This document shows positions 58,978-64,000 of a stretch of 64,000 nucleotides of DNA, piece after piece (within the stretch, counting starts at the first letter, position 1; every line of letters starts with the position of its first letter). This DNA is from Margaritifera margaritifera (lineage: Eukaryota; Mollusca; Bivalvia; Unionida; Margaritiferidae). Made by a program: the position numbers and the translations under genes. The notes below the pieces were generated by a model, which saw nothing but the letters and a program-made list of their open reading frames with translations, made no database searches and was not told the origin of the DNA. The stretch is from assembly GCA_029931535.1 (NCBI GenBank), contig JAQPZY010001148.1, forward strand, positions 703,501 to 767,500, in the 5' to 3' direction.

Positions 58978-59769
58978 GTCTAATGCATCATGATTAAAAC
59001 ATCAGGCTTAATCACCAGGCTTAAACAAAAATAAAAATAAAATAAGTCTTAAATGAACAGCTTGCTCAAAGCAGTATATATAATTTACACAAAGGCTGAT
59101 ATTATCTGGTATAATTTGGTATCATCATAACATTCAGACTCAATCTCAACAGCATACATTGATAGAATGTCGTCTGGGATACAATAAATTTTAGACTGTT
59201 TTGCAAGATATCAAACATTGCAATTATTGTCGAAAGGAATTTAGAAAGAAAATCTCACTGCCAAAAACCTTAAATACTAACGATAGTTTGAAATTTGTGG
59301 TGATGTCATTCACATTTGTAGTCTGGCAAATACCAGTCTAGTAAATCTTCTTGAAAACTGACGCATCTAACACGTGTGACATATTTCCGTTTAACCAATT
59401 TTAAATATTTAATTTATATAAAAATGATTCAGTTCAAATACCAATAAGCTAATGTATTAGTTTGCCAAAAAAAAAACAAGATAGAAAAACCAACAAAGAA
59501 ACCAACAACAACAAAAACCACAAAAAAACAACCGTTTATCATTATATGCACACAACGTAATGTTATTCACTTTGATCGTATCTATGTCATAATTGTACGA
59601 CCTCAACAGGAACATAGTTGATAGTTGTTCTCATTATTGGATAAGCAACCACGGTACATCTCAGATGTTAGATTTTGTTTGATTCTTAATTCCTGAGCAA
59701 ACTTTCTTTTCGTCTTTGTTCATCTTGAATGAGTACAGTTACAACCCTAAAACTACAAGCTACTGTTTA
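58978..59769. other. Intergenic AT-rich DNA
   Basis: Nothing recognised. Confidence 0.5.
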
Positions 59770-59960
59770 GTAGAGCCGCAGTAGTACAGTTGGTAGAGCG
59801 TCTGACTCGTAATACAGGGGTAGCGAGTTCGACACACACCCAGGCCAGCGCTGATAGGCTGTCTCTGTGTATCCTTGGGAAAGGCACTTGACTTCGATTT
59901 TGTCAGCATGAATTAGCAAATATGTTACAAGTGCCATTAAAGCCAAGCAACAACATCATG
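59770..59960 (+). repeat. tRNA-derived SINE
   Basis: It has a box-A-like TAGTACAGTTGGTAGAGCG and box B GAGTTCGACAC (59825-59835). The body is 'gtgtatccttgggaaaggca' and 'cttgacttcgattttg', and the end is 'gccattaaagccaagcaaca'. The block order is the same as the other SINE copies. Confidence 0.7.
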
Positions 59961-59964
59961 CTTG

Positions 59965-62460
59965 AACACTCACGGCGCTTTATTGTTCATTTGTGAACCG
60001 TAATCAACGTTGTCTTTGTTGAAGTGACTTGTATCGGGGTAAATTGATGTTTGCTTCCATGTCGTCATAAAAAGTGTTTGTCTCAATTCTTTTGCACAAA
60101 TAAATCTATGTCTGTGGAAAATTAGCTTCATTCTAGTTTTTAGTTTCTTATAGTATAACTTGCACATACTCATACACTTGCTTAGCTCTAACACTGAAAA
60201 TGAACCATAGATCGGTTTGGTGAGTTTAAATTTTTTTAATTTTGTATTTTTGTTTCATTGTGATGTGTAGCAAACCGTTATCAATTATTTTTGTTTTTGC
60301 AAATTAAAAATCTTTTCTATGTTTTGCGTATTTTCTTTTGATCTGTGTATATTTTTATTGTTGTCCTTTTACAGAGGTTTTCCATTTGTTTCCCCAAAAC
60401 GCTGTTCTGCTTGAGTTTGAAGAAATCTTTCTCGAAATAATTTATTGCTTCTAGTTTTAGACTAGTATTGAGTTCAAATGTAAGACTTTAGCCAAGATTG
60501 TTGTTCAATTTTAGGCCTAAGTGCAAGTATAAGTTTAGATTTCTATTGTGAATGATGTATTTGCTTTTTGTTCTGTCAAGGTACATAACAATTTGGGTAT
60601 AACTGGTGTGGATGCCTTTTTTTCTTCGATAAATTGTTTTTGCAAATCGGATAAGTCTTCCTCTTTTGGTATTGATTTTTCTGTGGCAAGAGAATAATAT
60701 TTGAAACAGCTTTATAACTCTTCAGTAGTTCTAAATCAACAAGTAAAATATAGTCTGTGTCATTGTCTTCATGGGTGTTTAACAAGTTTTCATTTACCCA
60801 CTTAATTTAGTCTTCACTTATCCATCTCAAGTCTTTCACTGGAAAATTTTGAAACATTGCCTTTTCATAAAGGTTGTTATTATATGGTATTTAAGAAGGA
60901 ATTCTATTTGGACTCATCATGCACTCCATCATAAAGAAGGAATTCTATTTGCACTCATCATACATTCCATCATAAAGAAGGAATTCTATTTGGACTCATC
61001 ATACACTCCATCATAAAGAAGGAATTCTATTTGGACTCATCATACACTCCATCATAAAGAAGGAATTCTATTTGGACTCATCATACACTCCATCATAAAG
61101 AAGGAATTCTATTTGGACTCATCATACACTCCATCATAAAGAAGGAATTCTATTTGGACTCATCATACACTCCATCATAAAGAAGGAATTCTATTTGGAC
61201 TCATCATACACTCCATCATAAAGAAGGAATTCTATTTGGACTCATCATACACTCCATCATATTTTATCTTACCATCAATGTCAGAGCAGTATTCATGATG
61301 TGCTTATTTGCGTGTGTTCGGTATCGTGCTAATTCCTCCTCTAATGTATCTTTCAATTACCAGAAAACGTGCCAATATCCGTTAAATGTTCAATTTCAAC
61401 ACCAGATATCTTTCCTGATTCAGCATAAGCTACGCCAGAAACATTTTAGCAATGTGATGGGTTTCGCTTTTAGTTTGACATACAGACATTATGAAACTCT
61501 TCCGAAATATTATATAACATCAATGTGTCTTTCATGACGTAGTGTCATGTAGATCACCTAATGTTTGAAGTGTTGAAATGAATCATGAATTCTTGTACAT
61601 ACTTTTAGTCGTCATCAGTTATGTACGAACTGAAGAGCAATTATATCATTTTTTTTCTATCGGTGGTATAGCTGTTTTAGTAATCCATGTACTGGTATGG
61701 GTAAATGTCTTTTCGTAAGAATTATACTTGTATCTGTTGGAAACATCTAATAGTTTCAACGAACATGCCATCATTTAAGTTTCTAGCAAGTCGCTTAAGG
61801 GATTGACCCATGAATCTTTAGCTATCCAAGAACCTGACTGTATTTTTTATATTAATTTCTTTATAATCCTTCATGAACTTTTCTGCACGATACTGCTTGC
61901 CAAATTAAATATATTTCATTCGGCACGACTTTTGCTACATTATTTGGGTTTTGTCTAATTAGCTCATATGTGGGTAAGTTGTAATTATAACCAGAAAAGT
62001 TATGAATGAACAATGGTATAAATTTTCGGTAATTGTCATTTAAATAGCTTTCATTATGAGTTGGACCGCTGTACTCTCCTGTTAAATGATCATGATAACT
62101 CACTTTACGCGCTAACTTATGTAACCTTCATTTTTTCTCTCCCAAAATGTGTCAAAAGTCTGTAGATATTAAATATTTTGTATCTTCAGCTGTAAACGCC
62201 AATTGTAAAACACCTGAATACAAACCGTACCTCTGTATACAATTGTTTTGGAACCCTAGTGTATTGTATCTAGATATATGCAAAAGCATGATGTAATATG
62301 CTCTGCTGTTGTTGTTTTAGGAGCATATTTTGCCCAACTTTGCGATGTACAATCAGTTATCTCGTTAGCTGCAACTATAACACTTTCAAAATTGCAGTAA
62401 ATTTTAGTAAATGACCTGGAGGTGGGTCCGTTGTCAAATTCAAATATTGAAATCACCAAC
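59965..62460 (-). pseudogene. Maverick/Polinton-type DNA polymerase B relic, nearly full motif set
   Basis: On the - strand, from high to low coordinates, the PolB motifs appear in order. They are an Exo I-like IYCNFES (62402-62382, Asn where Asp is expected); YHDHLTGEYSG (about 62100-62070); FIHNFSGYNY (62010-61980); FMGQSLKRLARNLND (about 61815-61770); GVEIEHLTDIG with ARYRTHANKH (61403-61300); a motif-A-like NNNLYEKAM (about 60885-60860); YILLVDLE (60753-60730); a TDIDLF where motif C should be TDTDS (60115-60098); and YPDTSHFNKDN (about 60040-60009). Frames shift repeatedly and a 41-bp array is inserted before motif A. Maverick PolB copies the transposon DNA by protein priming; this copy is dead. 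Other Maverick genes were not found. Confidence 0.78.
60893..61260. repeat. 41-bp tandem repeat, nine copies, inside the PolB relic
   Basis: The unit is aaagaaggaattctatttgg plus actcatcatacactccatcat, almost invariant. It separates the ARYRTHANKH block from the motif-A-like block of the polymerase. Confidence 0.95.
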
Positions 62461-62940
62461 CTAAGGTCTCATTTGTCATTTACTGTTAGTAACACGAATT
62501 CTTAGACGCATCGGGGCAGCAGATCCATATGACATTTACAATTATTGTGCAGTTCTCAAAGTTTGCATCACAGAAGATTTCAACCGCTGTATGACTCTGA
62601 AAGTTTCTCTCTGAGGCCAGACAAAAAGCAATGCGAGAGGCTCTGATGGTGACTTGGCATGCCAATTGCAGCATTATTTCGACAGTTATTTACAACGGGA
62701 TTGGACAAATTGTTGGAACTTGCTGATACAGATTTGTTACAGAGAATGTTACTCATTTTTTTGTTGCATGTCAAGTGAGGCTACGGCATAGTTGTTATCG
62801 CTTTTTAGCTGTAATCGGGACAAATCGAGTAAAAAGTAGCTTCAAACCCGTTTGAGAGGATGATAATACGGACTCGGAAAACGAGAGTATCGTTTTCCTA
62901 CTTTTAGGAAATGACGGTTTCTCTAGTCACTGACAACGTT
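62460..62940 (-). repeat. Dispersed coding-like repeat, copy 2 (inverted partner at 36730-37465)
   Basis: The - strand reads MSNILCNKSV, NLSNPVVNNCRN and, further on, ANFENCTIIVN, parallel to SNILCNKSV, NPVVNNCQN and AKFQNYTITVN of the partner. It lies immediately upstream of the PolB relic on the same strand. The conserved peptide blocks suggest a small protein gene of unknown function, now decayed. Confidence 0.55.
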
Positions 62941-63926
62941 CTTCATCACAGTCTGCTACCGTCGGGTAGCTAGTAATTATTTACTACTGTAAACACAATT
63001 TGGCTTAATGATAAGTCAATGGACTAAAACGCCCATTCGAGAGATTCTTCCAATGCTTGTACTCATCTCTCAGCAAATGTCACCTTAAACTATGTATTTA
63101 GTCACTGTTTAATGTCAGGAAAAGTAATTAGGTATCCATGCTAACCTAATCACCGGTTTTTATGTTATTTCAATGAGCCTTTCTTTCTAAGTCACTGTCC
63201 ACGAAAATTGCAACGTTTGATGTCTTGCTTAAAATCGAAATGTAATGTGTCTTAGACTGCATTCTTTCGATGTAGGATTTTAATTCTTTCTCAGATTTTA
63301 TTGAATATGATGTTGTAATACCAAATGAAACAATTGTGATTTTATCAATATTTTTGTAAATGATATGTATTGCTTCGTGCAATCTATTCATTTTTTTATT
63401 TTATCTTATATGTCTGTTAAGGCTTACTTTTTATCATTCTGATTTAAACACATCCTTTACTGTTTCACAAACTTTCTTGTTGTACAATTTGTTGGATTTG
63501 AGATAGAACCACCATTTAAGTTAACATTTAGCGAATGCTTCAAAGTTGAGTGTACTTGTAGGTTTGTGTGAGTTAACCAAAGACTATCTAATAAGTTCGG
63601 GGTTGTAGCGAGATAAGATTTTGTCTTGGTTGCGCTTTATTTATACACCCTACCTTTTGCAAAGGCGAAGCTACAGAGCGTCAACCTCAACTCATCCAAA
63701 AAGTCCTGCACCGAAGATGCAACGAATTTTTAAGCCAGTCTATATAATTTGTTTAAATATTTCTTTATATTTGTTTTTGTGTTTTTGTTTTTCTTTTATT
63801 TATTTATATTTTTATATTTGTTAAATTTTTATTTTTTTGTGGGGGGGGGGGACATTTTTGACATCCTCTTGTAGAATCAGGAACATCACTATGCCAATCT
63901 GCATTTTTTTATATTTATATTTGTTG
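62941..63926. other. Unassigned DNA with a protein-like - strand stretch
   Basis: The frame 63391-63170 (-) begins MNRLHEAIHIIYKNIDKITI and has plausible protein composition. I do not recognise it; no neighbour confirms it as a gene. The rest is AT-rich with a G-run near 63840. Confidence 0.35.
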
Positions 63927-64000
63927 TGTAGGGTCATGGGAAGATCATTAGATCACCTATCATTTCATATGTACATTTGTTGTGTAGGGTCATGGGAAGA
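63921..64000. repeat. Start of a 56-bp tandem repeat, cut by the window edge
   Basis: The sequence ttgttgtgtagggtcatggg occurs at 63921 and again at 63977, followed both times by 'aaga'. The array probably continues beyond the window. Confidence 0.7.

Noticed and set aside
58165..58993. Open frames of over 260 codons on both strands
   Set aside because: They are produced by a 42-bp tandem repeat; composition is monotonous and both strands are open equally.

Overview
This window looks like nuclear DNA of an invertebrate animal, most likely a bivalve mollusc. It is AT-rich, has GT-AG introns of 2 to 5.6 kb, and is dominated by tandem arrays, microsatellites, SINE-like repeats and decayed transposons. 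A header-like repeat near 25630, of a style I associate with heterodont bivalves, supports this. The species cannot be named from sequence alone.

The only host gene I can model with confidence is the 3' part of an SLC15A4 (PHT1)-like proton-coupled oligopeptide/histidine transporter on the + strand. It has five exons (1156-1340, 4363-4549, 8888-9076, 11139-11273, 16839-17050) that join in frame and end at a TGA at 17048-17050. The first part of the gene lies upstream of the window. Its introns hold minisatellites, tRNA-derived SINEs and inverted-repeat elements. A possible small first exon of another gene is on the - strand at 22223-22283.

From 17.1 kb on, the sequence is intergenic and built from mobile elements: a 5'-truncated LINE (19.0-21.0 kb) carrying a nested hAT-like MITE; a dead mariner (29.1-29.95 kb); a LINE fragment (30.9-31.1 kb); a long foldback hairpin (37.66-37.82 kb); two decayed Maverick/Polinton-type DNA polymerase B relics on the - strand (40.8-41.45 and 59.95-62.46 kb); and a dispersed repeat pair of unknown nature (36.7-37.5 and 62.46-62.94 kb).

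The most notable object is a complete LTR retrotransposon at 41950-48697. It has 834-bp LTRs, a 4-bp target duplication and a tRNA-Pro-like primer site. Its order is gag - protease - integrase - reverse transcriptase - RNase H, so integrase precedes RT as in Gmr1-like Ty3/gypsy elements, and its capsid has a SCAN-like segment. Seven premature stops, two frameshifts and a lost integrase catalytic residue show that this copy is dead.

I saw no CRISPR, operon, rRNA or bacterial system. Most long open frames are minisatellites whose period is a multiple of three.
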